From Coemansia sp. RSA 487 (Eukaryota; Kickxellomycota; Kickxellomycetes; Kickxellales; Kickxellaceae): DNA of 64,000 nt. Positions 8,714 to 17,410 of this stretch are shown one piece after another. Position numbers and translations under genes: made by a program. Under the pieces are notes generated by a model that was given only the letters and a program-made list of their open reading frames with translations, did not search any database and was not told where the DNA came from. The stretch's first letter is position 1; each line of letters begins with the position of its first letter. Location: assembly GCA_027577595.1 (NCBI GenBank), contig JANBRJ010000002.1, positions 124,001 through 188,000 on the forward strand, given 5' to 3'.

Positions 8714-11623
8714 ATGTCCAACGCACACTCGTCAAACAACACAGACGACTGGAAAAAGTCGCTGAACGCGCCTACCAAAGACACGCGCCCTCAGACTGAG
8801 GACGTCACTGCCACCAAGGGAAATGAATTTGAGGACTACTATCTCAAGCGCGAGCTGCTGATGGGTATCTTTGAGGCCGGCTTTGAGCGTCCGTCGCCAA
8901 TCCAGGAGGAATCTATTCCCATCGCAGTTGCTGGTCGCGATATCCTTGCACGCGCCAAGAACGGGACTGGAAAGACCGCTGCCTTTGTTATCCCTGCTCT
9001 GGAGAAAGTCAACACTGCCGTCTCAAAGATTCAATGCCTGATCCTTGTGCCCACTCGTGAGCTGGCTCTTCAGACGTCGCAGGTGTGCAAGACACTCGGC
9101 AAGCACATGGGGGTGAACGTTATGGTAACAACCGGCGGAACAACGTTGAAGGACGACATTATCCGGTTATCCGAGACGGTCCACATTCTGGTCGGCACGC
9201 CCGGACGTGTGCTGGATCTTGCCGGAAAAGGCGTTGCTGACTTTAGCCAGTCCGAGACCTTCATTATGGACGAAGCTGATAAGCTCCTCAGCCCCGAGTT
9301 TACCCCAGTCATTGAGCAGCTGCTGGCGTTCTTCCAGCCATCGCGCCAAATCCTGCTCTATTCAGCAACCTTCCCAATGATGGTCAAGACCTTCAAGGAC
9401 AAGCATATGAACAAGCCGTATGAGATCAACCTTATGGAGGAGCTTACCCTGCGCGGTGTAACCCAATACTATGCGTTTGTCGAGGAGCGCCAGAAGGTCC
9501 ATTGCTTCCCCACGTCCGACCACCAGCTCCTTACGTCGGAAGGCTGGATGTTCTACGACGATGCCAATGTGCGCATGGCAGATACCACGCGCAGCCCACT
9601 TCTGTTTGCCTCGTACGACGTGTTGTCCAAGGCGCTAGTGTATGAGAAAGCGCATGCAATTGTGCACAATCCAACCGAAACACAGGACTTTGTAGAGTTT
9701 TCAGATGCCACGGAGGCGAAATGCTGGAACGCTGACGCGGACAAGTACGGCGTCCACAAGAGCTCCAGTCCCATGCAGACCCACCATCTTTCTGTGCTTG
9801 CAACTCCTGGGCACGATATGTACGCTCAGCTCGGATCTGGGGCCACATCTGACGGTTCGTCGTTTAGCTGGGATGGTAAAGGCTATGCCAAAGTCAAGGC
9901 GGGTACCGTCGTGGACTGCACAGATAACGTGGCCGTACGCTTTCTCGCGCACGCAGCGAGCGGTGTTAAGGGAGCCAGCTCCACGCAAGTCCCGTCAAAC
10001 GACGCTGTGGGTACGTCTGTGGGCGAGACAACAATCTTGCCATTTATGCAAGTACTTGGCATCGCCACCGAGAAGCAAACGAACGCCTTCCTGGAGCTGT
10101 ACGGATATTGGCTCGGCAATGGCTCCATCCAGTGTACTGAAACGTCCAACAGTATTCCTATTGTTGCATTCGCACTGCGCAAGTCCGCAGACTATAAGTG
10201 GATTGAAGAGCGCCTGGAATTGCTCGGCCTCAACGAGGGAGAGGGTGTTTCCAGTTTGCACGATGAGGCAGTCGACCAGCACCGCTTCCAGATCACGAAC
10301 CCTGCGTGGGCTGGCTACTTTGCTGGCCAGTACGGCGCGAAGTATCCGGTGCTGACTACCTCGGAGTTCTATGCACGTGCTGCTAAGATGGATGCACCCA
10401 AGGTCGACGAGACACCCTATGCAGCATTCTACAAGGCGTTCCAAGCGGGAAAACAAGGCAGCTTTGATGTAGAGAACACTGAAAGCGCCAATAGACTTTG
10501 GCACTGGGCTCGACACAGCGCGTTCCATGCAGAACGTGCGCGTGCGATTCTTGCCGGCCTGCGTATGGCAGATGGATCGGAGGACCCCACGACCAACGCG
10601 GCGGATTCTGGCGTCATCTACACTTCTTCGGTGCGTTTCCGTGACGAGGTGCAAGCCCTGGCACTACACGCTGGCTACTCGTCGTTCTTCTGTCTGGTTC
10701 GCCGTGCCGGATCGTCGATTAGATCAGCTCTGGGCGAAGTCACAACGGCTACCACTGACTCTGGCTCTGCGTCGGATGAGTGGGCAGTGCACTATGTGGC
10801 GGATCCGCTTCCACCCACGGCATCCAAGCGCCGTGGCGACATCAAGTACACGCGCCGTACCGACGCGTCGTGGTGTGCGACAATGCCGAGTGGCTTTGTG
10901 GTTGTGCGCCGTGCCTTCCTGGACTCGGATACCAATGCTGTAACGCATGCGTCGATGCCCACGATCCAAGGGAACTGCCTGAACACGCTTTTCTCAAAGC
11001 TCCAGATCAACCAGTCGATCATCTTCTGCAACTCCACCAACCGCGTCGAGCTTCTTGCGAAGAAGATCACTGACCTCGGATACTCGTGCTTCTACAGCCA
11101 CGCTCGCATGATCCAATCGCACCGTAACCGCGTGTTCCACGACTTCCGCAACGGCGCGTGCCGCAACCTGGTGTGCTCAGATCTGCTGACACGCGGTATT
11201 GATATCCAAGCAGTCAACGTCGTCATCAACTTTGACTTCCCCAAGAACGCCGAGACGTATCTCCATCGCATTGGGCGCTCTGGGCGGTTTGGACACCTTG
11301 GCCTGGCAATCAACCTCATCACGTATGAGGACCGCTTCAACCTGTACAAGATTGAGCAAGAGCTTGGCACGGAGATCCAGCCGATTCCGCCAGTCATCGA
11401 CAAGCGTCTCTATGTTGCGCCGAGTGCTATGGACGAGCCTCCTCAGCAGCGTCAGCAGCTGGCCAATGCCAATGCCAATGCCAATGCCAATACGCATGGG
11501 CCTGCTCCCCCGCCAGGCTTCCAGAGAAACAGCCAGCAGCACCAGCACCAGCAGCACCAGCAGCACCAGCAGCACCAGCAGCACCAGCAGCACCAGCAGC
11601 ACCAGCGGCAGTATGATCAATAA
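8714..11623 (+). CDS. DHH1: Dhh1/DDX6-family DEAD-box RNA helicase interrupted by an in-frame intein
   Basis: Cytoplasmic helicase that promotes decapping and translational repression in P-bodies. The frame of 969 residues holds the helicase in two parts. Residues 1-263 carry RecA1: Q motif RPSPIQEESIP, motif I AKNGTGKT, PTRELALQ, GTPGR, DEAD in IMDEADKLLS and SAT in LYSATFP. Residues 755-969 carry RecA2: SIIFCNSTNRVE, SDLLTRGIDIQAVN and YLHRIGRSGRFG. Residues 264-754 are an intein with no counterpart in other Dhh1 proteins. Removing it joins EERQKVH to CLNTLFSKLQ, exactly the conserved Dhh1 sequence, giving a 478-residue helicase (yeast is about 506). The C-terminus is a low-complexity tail of NA and QQH repeats. 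ATG 8714 begins MSNAHSSNNTDDWKK. The next gene, SPC2, is on the same strand 366 bp downstream. Confidence 0.97.
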   Translation: MSNAHSSNNTDDWKKSLNAPTKDTRPQTEDVTATKGNEFEDYYLKRELLMGIFEAGFERPSPIQEESIPIAVAGRDILARAKNGTGKTAAFVIPALEKVNTAVSKIQCLILVPTRELALQTSQVCKTLGKHMGVNVMVTTGGTTLKDDIIRLSETVHILVGTPGRVLDLAGKGVADFSQSETFIMDEADKLLSPEFTPVIEQLLAFFQPSRQILLYSATFPMMVKTFKDKHMNKPYEINLMEELTLRGVTQYYAFVEERQKVHCFPTSDHQLLTSEGWMFYDDANVRMADTTRSPLLFASYDVLSKALVYEKAHAIVHNPTETQDFVEFSDATEAKCWNADADKYGVHKSSSPMQTHHLSVLATPGHDMYAQLGSGATSDGSSFSWDGKGYAKVKAGTVVDCTDNVAVRFLAHAASGVKGASSTQVPSNDAVGTSVGETTILPFMQVLGIATEKQTNAFLELYGYWLGNGSIQCTETSNSIPIVAFALRKSADYKWIEERLELLGLNEGEGVSSLHDEAVDQHRFQITNPAWAGYFAGQYGAKYPVLTTSEFYARAAKMDAPKVDETPYAAFYKAFQAGKQGSFDVENTESANRLWHWARHSAFHAERARAILAGLRMADGSEDPTTNAADSGVIYTSSVRFRDEVQALALHAGYSSFFCLVRRAGSSIRSALGEVTTATTDSGSASDEWAVHYVADPLPPTASKRRGDIKYTRRTDASWCATMPSGFVVVRRAFLDSDTNAVTHASMPTIQGNCLNTLFSKLQINQSIIFCNSTNRVELLAKKITDLGYSCFYSHARMIQSHRNRVFHDFRNGACRNLVCSDLLTRGIDIQAVNVVINFDFPKNAETYLHRIGRSGRFGHLGLAINLITYEDRFNLYKIEQELGTEIQPIPPVIDKRLYVAPSAMDEPPQQRQQLANANANANANTHGPAPPPGFQRNSQQHQHQQHQQHQQHQQHQQHQQHQRQYDQ
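9503..10975 (+). mobile_element. Intein with LAGLIDADG homing endonuclease inserted in DHH1
   Basis: 491 residues (host residues 264-754), in frame and without stops. Splicing block A begins CFPTSDHQLLTSEGW with nucleophile Cys264. Block B is LATPGHDMYAQ with the T-x-x-H pair T364/H367. The endonuclease has motif 1 LELYGYWLGNGSIQ (460-473) and motif 2 AILAGLRMADGSED (611-624), followed by the usual VIYTSS..FRDEVQALALHAG segment. Block F/G is WCATMPSGFVVVRRAF (from 720) to MPTIQGN, ending Gly753-Asn754. The next residue is Cys755, a conserved native Dhh1 residue that can act as the +1 nucleophile. This fits a Cys1 (class 1) intein. Oddities: motif 1 has Asn469 where a catalytic Asp is usual, and the penultimate residue is Gly rather than His. 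Codon use looks like that of the host, suggesting residence rather than very recent arrival. Confidence 0.95.
11462..11491 (+). repeat. GCCAAT hexanucleotide repeat in DHH1 tail
   Basis: About five tandem copies of GCCAAT encoding alternating Ala-Asn in the disordered tail of the helicase. Confidence 0.9.
11532..11608 (+). repeat. CAGCAGCAC nine-base repeat in DHH1 tail
   Basis: Tandem CAGCAGCAC/CAGCAC units coding for Gln-Gln-His repeats close to the C-terminus. Such Q-rich tails are common in P-body proteins. Copy number is likely to vary between isolates. Confidence 0.9.
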
Positions 11624-11989
11624 ACGCTGGTTTGCAGCTCTTCGTTTTGGCTTCCTAGGGTTTCTATGCTATGTTTTTTAGTTTTGCACGCTCAAGCGTA
11701 TGATTTCTTCGCTAATAATTCAGCATCCACGACCTTGGAATACACAGTTGTAATATGCTTTTAAAGGGGATTTTCTGCGGTGAGCAAAGCGTCCTACTGC
11801 TTTTTAAAAAAAAAAGACAGACGTGGCACCAGTAAAACCTCACCAAAGCATTGTGCAGCTCGTCTTTTCATTTTCTATTTTATCTGGAATTTCATGCTAA
11901 TTGCACAGTTTTACACAGTTCTTTCACATTTATATTTCTTTGCTGGTTCTAATCAAGACCAGGCATTATTGTTGTAGCACAGACAAAGA
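11624..11989 (+). other. Intergenic DHH1-SPC2
   Basis: 366 bp, T-rich. It contains an A-run at about 11807-11816 and a T-rich stretch before the SPC2 start. No gene is seen. Confidence 0.35.
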
Positions 11990-12562
11990 ATGGCCATTGC
12001 AGAATCCAGACAATCCAAGGTGGTTGTGAATACATCGAGCGCGGGGGAGCTCAAGGCAGCGTGCGACACGGGACTCAAGGAGTTTCTCAAGGAGCGCGGG
12101 TACGAGGAGATGCACACGCACACTGACGTGAAGCTGGTGCTTGGGTACGTGGGAATCATCTTCTGCGCCATCGACTTTGCGTACAGCTGGAAGTACCCGT
12201 TTTCGCAGACAAAGTGGTTTTCGTACATCAGTGTTTCTGTGTATGCAGTAACATCGGCGCTTGCGCTTGTGTACTCGTATGTGGTGCAGCGCGACACGTT
12301 CTTTGTAGGATATAATAAGGCGAAGGGCCACATAGTGTCGGCAGGGTCGCGCACAAAGAGAAACGAGCCTACATACAGGCTGACATTGACGACGCGCCCG
12401 ATTCGTGGGCGCCAGGACCCGCCCGTCTACAACTCAAAGCCGCTCGAGATGAAGCAGCCGTTTGCGGCGTGGTTCCACGACGACGGGGAGTTTGCAAGGC
12501 AAAAGTTCAACAGCGACGTCGATGCTGCCATTGATGCGCTTTTGGCCAAGAAGGCAGAATAG
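11990..12562 (+). CDS. SPC2: Signal peptidase complex subunit 2 (Spc2/SPCS2)
   Basis: Non-catalytic subunit of the ER signal peptidase complex that helps couple it to the Sec61 translocon. At 190 residues it is of normal family length. The cytosolic N-terminus (..LKAACDTGLKEFLKERGYEE) is the classic SPC25 opening. It is followed by HTDVKLVLGY, a first TM helix (VGIIFCAIDFAYSW), the conserved YPFSQTKWF loop, a second TM helix (VSVYAVTSALALVYSYVV) and a cytosolic domain ending VDAAIDALLAKKAE. ATG 11990 is in a good context (AGAATGG) and is the first of the frame. No intron. The neighbouring genes DHH1 and GLR1 are on the same strand but functionally unrelated. Confidence 0.93.
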   Translation: MAIAESRQSKVVVNTSSAGELKAACDTGLKEFLKERGYEEMHTHTDVKLVLGYVGIIFCAIDFAYSWKYPFSQTKWFSYISVSVYAVTSALALVYSYVVQRDTFFVGYNKAKGHIVSAGSRTKRNEPTYRLTLTTRPIRGRQDPPVYNSKPLEMKQPFAAWFHDDGEFARQKFNSDVDAAIDALLAKKAE

Positions 12563-12915
12563 GGGGCATGTCATTTTTTTCATTTGTTTAATCGAGCACT
12601 GTGTAGCAAGAGCAAGAGAGCTGGCTGGTACAGAGCGTCAAGAAATAATGGCCCGAAGCTGAGCTGATGCTGACTAAGCCTTATGCGAAGCAGGATAGGA
12701 GTGGCTGGATGGGGGGGGGGTTTCAGAGCTCATAAAGCCCCCGCTGTTCTGGCACAGTGTCTAAAGCAGCGGCAGATAACAGATGAAAGCTAAATCGAGT
12801 CAAGCAAACTTTCTGCTCTGTTCTTCTTTCATCCTGCTTTTTATCCTTTTTCCTTTTTCTCATTATCACAATTCTGCGCTATATTTAACACCAAATATCC
12901 AGTACTTGTCAAACA
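12563..12915 (+). promoter_or_regulatory. SPC2-GLR1 intergenic / GLR1 promoter
   Basis: 353 bp. Contains a run of ten G (12711-12720), a pyrimidine tract (12820-12860) and an AT-rich TATATTTAA at about 12883, roughly 30 bp before the GLR1 start codon. No gene is seen. Confidence 0.4.
12711..12720 (+). repeat. G10 homopolymer
   Basis: Ten consecutive G in the spacer upstream of GLR1. Homopolymers of this kind are prone to length error in sequencing. Confidence 0.9.
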
Positions 12916-14316
12916 ATGGCACCAGTCTCAAAGCTCTTTGACTTTATAGTTATCGGCGGCGGCAGCGGCGGCATGGCGTGTGCGCGGCGCGCGGCAGCAC
13001 ACGGCGCCAAGGTTGCTGTTGTTGAAGGCAGCGGGCGGCTGGGCGGAACATGCGTGAACGTTGGGTGCGTGCCAAAGAAGGTGATGTTCAATGGCGCCAG
13101 CATCGTCGAAGCGATCGAAGATGCGAAGCACTACGGAATCAGCGTGGGTGCGACGTCGTTCGACTGGAGTTTTCTGAAACAGGCGCGCGACGCGTACGTC
13201 AAGCGCCTCAACGGCATCTATGAGCGCAATCTGACGAAGGAAAGCGTCGAGTATGTCGACGGGACGGCCAGCTTCATCAATAGCACAGATGTCAAGGTCA
13301 ACGACGTGGTGCTCAGGGCAAACCACATTCTGATTGCCACTGGCGGCCACCCCATCATTCCCCGCGTCAGCGGCGCAGAGCTCGGCATCGACAGCGACGG
13401 CTTCTTCGACCTCGAGTCCCAGCCAAAGAAGGTGGCCGTCGTCGGGTCCGGATACATCGGCATCGAGCTCGCCGGCATCTTCAAGACCTTTGGCTCCGAC
13501 GTCACCGTCTTCACACGCACCCCGCACATCCTGCGTCACCACGACCCCATCATCGGCGACACGATGCTGCAGGAGATGAAGCGCATTGGCGTCCGCTTCG
13601 AGCACAACAGCAGCGTGCTCGGCGTCAAGAAGCACGACGGCGCGCATCTTCCGCTCGAACTGAGCTGGTCAACCACCACCGCCGCCGATGCAGGCGCCAC
13701 GTCCAGCGACTCGTTCGACTGCGTGCTGTGGGCTGTCGGGCGCGCGCCCAACACCAGGGCACTGAACCTGGAGGCGCTCCCCGGGATCGAGCGTGGCAGG
13801 CATGGGCACATTCTTGCCGACGAGTTCCAGAACACCAACGTCAAGGGCGTCTACTCGCTGGGCGACGTCTTTGGCAAGTCCGAGCTCACGCCTGTCGCAA
13901 TTGCTGCGGGGCGCAAGCTTGCAGATCGGCTGTTTGGCGGCGAGCAGTATACAAACTCGAAGCTAGACTACGTCAACATTCCGACGGTGATCTTTGGGCA
14001 CCCAACAGCAGGCACCGTCGGGCTGACCGAGGAGCAGGCGCGCGACGCGTACGGCAGCGACAGCATCAAGGTCTACCAGACGCGCTTCACTAACATGCAC
14101 AACGCAATGACGCCGTACAAGCCGCCAACCGCCATGAAGCTGGTTGTGACGGGGCCGCAAGAGAAGGTCGTTGGGCTGCACCTCATCGGCCGCGGCTGCG
14201 ACGAGATCCTGCAGGGCTTTGGCGTCGCCATCAAGATGGGTGCAACCAAGAAGGACTTTGACAACTGCGTCGCCATTCACCCGACCAGTGCTGAGGAGAT
14301 TGTGACCATGCGCTAG
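12916..14316 (+). CDS. GLR1: Glutathione reductase
   Basis: NADPH-dependent flavoenzyme that reduces GSSG to GSH. It has 466 residues. FAD-binding motif [16 protein letters not shown] starts at residue 12. The redox disulfide is C46/C51 in [13 protein letters not shown]. The second dinucleotide fold is [17 protein letters not shown], with [13 protein letters not shown] beyond it, whose Arg residues suit NADPH. The second FAD motif is [22 protein letters not shown]. The dimer-interface catalytic H455 lies in [12 protein letters not shown] at the extreme C-terminus. All these features separate it from dihydrolipoamide dehydrogenase and thioredoxin reductase. There is no mitochondrial presequence on this start, so it should be cytosolic. 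An alternative upstream start for a mitochondrial form is not evident. Confidence 0.97.
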   Translation: MAPVSKLFDFIVIGGGSGGMACARRAAAHGAKVAVVEGSGRLGGTCVNVGCVPKKVMFNGASIVEAIEDAKHYGISVGATSFDWSFLKQARDAYVKRLNGIYERNLTKESVEYVDGTASFINSTDVKVNDVVLRANHILIATGGHPIIPRVSGAELGIDSDGFFDLESQPKKVAVVGSGYIGIELAGIFKTFGSDVTVFTRTPHILRHHDPIIGDTMLQEMKRIGVRFEHNSSVLGVKKHDGAHLPLELSWSTTTAADAGATSSDSFDCVLWAVGRAPNTRALNLEALPGIERGRHGHILADEFQNTNVKGVYSLGDVFGKSELTPVAIAAGRKLADRLFGGEQYTNSKLDYVNIPTVIFGHPTAGTVGLTEEQARDAYGSDSIKVYQTRFTNMHNAMTPYKPPTAMKLVVTGPQEKVVGLHLIGRGCDEILQGFGVAIKMGATKKDFDNCVAIHPTSAEEIVTMR

Positions 14317-14566
14317 CCAGCTCCAGCTGGTTTTGTGGTGATAGTGCTGCTTTGGGTGTTTTCCTCCCTCCCTTCTTCCCCTTCTCAAGACTACCACACT
14401 TTCTCCCTTTTCCTCAATTTACTTTCCACTAAAATATAATCATCTTTGACATTAAGCAGCCTTTCTCTACTTCAGCGTTTGGACAGACGTCAGCCGAACA
14501 GAATAGCACACACCGCACAGCTAACAGAATTAACAACCCAGCAGTATAACAGAAACCTCCCCCCAA

Positions 14567-16693
14567 ATGCCAATTCGCAACATTGACGTTTATGTGAGAG
14601 AGCTCAGACTCACGCAGGAGACGCGCATAAGCGCGCTGGCCGACACGCGGCTGGGGATCGAGGGCCACAACTGGCTCCGGCAGATGATGTCCAGAGCACA
14701 CGACGGCGAGTCGGTGGCGATGGGCGGCCTGCCGCAGGTGTTGGAGGCAGAGATAGTCAAAGAGCTGGGGTTTTTCCGGAGCCACAACATCACGCCGGTG
14801 GTTGTGTTTAGCGGACTGCCGGTGGCACGCAAGGACGGCCGGCCGTTTGCAAAGGACGACCACCGGCCGTCGCAGCGCAACGCAGCATGGGACATGTACT
14901 GGCAGAAGCACACCGAGCAGGCGCTGCGCAAGTGGGGTACGGCGTCGCCCTACGCGCAGGGCGATATGGTTCCGTTTGTGATGCAGGTTCTGCAGGCGCA
15001 CGGCGTGGAGTTCATGCGCGCCCCGTACGCATCGTGGGCGCAGCTCGCGTACCTGTACAAGCACGAGTCGCAGCCGATCCACGCCATATACTCGTCGCTG
15101 GATGTGCTGATGTTCGATGTCGACCGCGTCATCACAACCATCAGCCCCATCAAGCAGACCTTCGGGTGGATCCAGCGCGACCACATCGTCAGCAAGTGCG
15201 GCGTGGCATCCGAGCAGATCCTGGATATGTGCATTCTGGCTGGCTTTGACTGGTGCCCGACATTCCCTGCCCTGCTCAGCGACATCGGCTTCTCGTTCAA
15301 GTCCGCCGTCGACATTACGCGCCAGTACCGCTCCGGCTTTAGCGCAATCCAGATGATGGGCGACCACGCAGGGACCCGTTCGTCAAATTACTGCGACAGC
15401 TTCATGCGCGCCTACTGCATTGTCAAGTACCACATCGTCATGCACCTGGACGGCTCCGTGGGTCCGCTCAACCCCGAGTACGCCCCCAACGACATTCACG
15501 ACATCATCGGCTACCGGCTACCGACAGCAGCATACCACCTGATGGCCCGTGGTGCCATCCAGCCACCGGTGCTCAACATGCTTGTCTCGGGGTCGTGGCT
15601 CGAGTTCTCGCCAGCTGACAACGGCGAGTCGAGCGAGTACCAGCGGCTAGTGACGCAGTGGGAGAGCAGCATCTACAAACAGCTATGTGCTCCGCTCTGC
15701 GTCGGCCTTGGTCCATTCTTCCAGCAGCGTAAGGTCACCATGTGCGCGTGGTTCGATCCGCACAACGATATTGTACTCCACGACGCCGGTTCTTCCGGCA
15801 AGCCCCAGACGCATGGCGAGCCGCTTGCAGCCAAGGCAACAGGATCGCCACGCACCGCCGTAAGCCTAGCGCAGGTGCTTCAGCGCAGCGGTAAGCTCCT
15901 TGCAGCGTCTGGGGATCCGAGTGGTAGCGATGAGGAGCTGGCGCTGGCGGTTTTGGTCAGCCTTGGCTTTGTGACGCGCAGCGGCAAGCACACACAGCTG
16001 GGCGCGGCGCTGCTCAAGGGCCTTCTGGCGCTTGGACAGAGCGGCAATGCGGCGGAGCAGCAGTGGCCTGTTGTGGTGGCTACAATCCTCTTTGCGCAGG
16101 GGCTGCTGACTGGCGAGAAATGGACGGTGGCTTACGAGGACGAACGCCCGGCCGCCGGCGACGAGCGGCAGCAGAGGTTCGTGCGGCTGGTGTCGCGAAT
16201 AGCTACGCTTGTTCCCCTGTGCGGAAGGAAGGGCCAGTGGCGCCTTGCGTACAACCGAGACCTCCTGGCGTTCAGCAGCGCGGCCAAAGTTGTGCTGAAG
16301 GCGGCGGCGAGTATTCTGGACAGTGCGCGTCTGGAACGGGCGGTTGCCTCAAGCGACGGACAGGCGGTCTCTGGAAAGCTGCAGATTCCGCTGGAGTGCG
16401 CAACCAACAGCGGCGGCGGGCTTCTGGTTCACGCACTGCTGACCGACTATGTGCGCAGCGGCAGCGGGTGCTGGCAGCGGGTGCGCGACGAGGCGGGTGA
16501 TAGCATTGGCGACGCCGGGAAGGCGCTGTGCGGGACGTGGCAGCTTGTCGAGGCGGTGCTGGCAATGGCGCAAGAGTACCGCAAGAGCAGCGTCGGCGGC
16601 AAGGCAAAGGTGCAGCAGGCACAGGCAGCAGCAGATACGGCGGAGAGCGCACACGAGTGGGCGCAGCAGGCGTTTGACGAGGCTCTAGGATGA
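14567..16693 (+). CDS. MKT1: Mkt1-like XPG/FEN1-fold post-transcriptional regulator
   Basis: In yeast Mkt1 acts with Pbp1 in post-transcriptional control and localises to P-bodies; the nuclease-like fold is thought not to cut. It has 708 residues. The N-terminal XPG-like part (about 1-260) shows RLGIEGHNWLRQM, NITPVVVFSGLPV, FMRAPYASWAQLAYLY and AIYSSLDVLMFDVDRVI. It ends with the characteristic SEQILDMCILAGFDWCPTFP helix-hairpin-helix region. The C-terminal Mkt1 domains follow. FEN1-type catalytic acids are only partly kept: the first is Glu in GIEGHNWL, in line with a pseudo-nuclease. The Ala/Gln-rich tail (AQAAADTAESAHEW) is probably a coiled coil. The start is the first ATG of the frame. 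The gene follows GLR1 by 250 bp on the same strand. Confidence 0.9.
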   Translation: MPIRNIDVYVRELRLTQETRISALADTRLGIEGHNWLRQMMSRAHDGESVAMGGLPQVLEAEIVKELGFFRSHNITPVVVFSGLPVARKDGRPFAKDDHRPSQRNAAWDMYWQKHTEQALRKWGTASPYAQGDMVPFVMQVLQAHGVEFMRAPYASWAQLAYLYKHESQPIHAIYSSLDVLMFDVDRVITTISPIKQTFGWIQRDHIVSKCGVASEQILDMCILAGFDWCPTFPALLSDIGFSFKSAVDITRQYRSGFSAIQMMGDHAGTRSSNYCDSFMRAYCIVKYHIVMHLDGSVGPLNPEYAPNDIHDIIGYRLPTAAYHLMARGAIQPPVLNMLVSGSWLEFSPADNGESSEYQRLVTQWESSIYKQLCAPLCVGLGPFFQQRKVTMCAWFDPHNDIVLHDAGSSGKPQTHGEPLAAKATGSPRTAVSLAQVLQRSGKLLAASGDPSGSDEELALAVLVSLGFVTRSGKHTQLGAALLKGLLALGQSGNAAEQQWPVVVATILFAQGLLTGEKWTVAYEDERPAAGDERQQRFVRLVSRIATLVPLCGRKGQWRLAYNRDLLAFSSAAKVVLKAAASILDSARLERAVASSDGQAVSGKLQIPLECATNSGGGLLVHALLTDYVRSGSGCWQRVRDEAGDSIGDAGKALCGTWQLVEAVLAMAQEYRKSSVGGKAKVQQAQAAADTAESAHEWAQQAFDEALG

Positions 16694-17410
16694 ATCCCCT
16701 GTAGCGGGTTGGGCTGGACCGCGGTCAGGCCTGCGACACAATTGTCTGGCACACATCATGGAGCAAGGTGTAGGGAGATCAATTAAATTGCGTATGTGTT
16801 ATCTCATTGGAATAGACCATTTTCTTTTTTGGAAAGACCGTATTTGCTGGAATATTGCTTGCAATATACTGTGCAGGCCGAGGACGGAGATCCGTGCTAA
16901 TCTGGCTAGACCAGAAAACATGTTGAAAGGACATCGCGGCGTTTTGAGTGAGGCAGGCAAAGGGAGAGAAGAGGCGCGGCTGGCAGGCGTGCATTTTGCC
17001 CACGCCAGTTTTGAAAGAGCTGCAGCTACAACTGGGAAAAAAGAGGCTACACCCGTTTCTTTTCTCTTTAGCGCTGCGTCTCTCGTATTTTACACCTTAT
17101 TTATCACTATCTTGATCCTATCTCACTTTGCCCGGCTGCCGCCAGGCTTATAAGCGTAACACCTTCCGCCTTTCTATATCTGTGACATACAGCATCCCCT
17201 TTTTCTCCCTCTATTCAGCCCTTTTCCCGGTGCTTTCCCCTTGTTGCGAGCAGCAAGCAGTAGCAGCGCCAGGTAGTCTTACGAATCCCAAAAAAGGGCT
17301 TCCTCTGAAGCTGGTAGCCGAATTGAACGCACAGGCGCTTTTCTTTTCGCATCTGAGCTGTGCAAATTCAGCCAAATCGTCCCGCACACATCCCAACCAA
17401 CTCGCAACCC
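16694..17410 (+). promoter_or_regulatory. Upstream region of the RasGEF gene
   Basis: 717 bp without a supported gene. It is T/C-rich towards 17040-17220, with a TATA-like TTATAAGC near 17150, about 260 bp before the ATG at 17411. Confidence 0.4.

Noticed and set aside
9503-10975. The insertion in DHH1 read as a spliceosomal intron
   Set aside because: It is open for 491 codons with no stop, has host-like codon use, lacks a GT donor at the junction (starts TGC), and carries intein splicing and endonuclease motifs in the right order.
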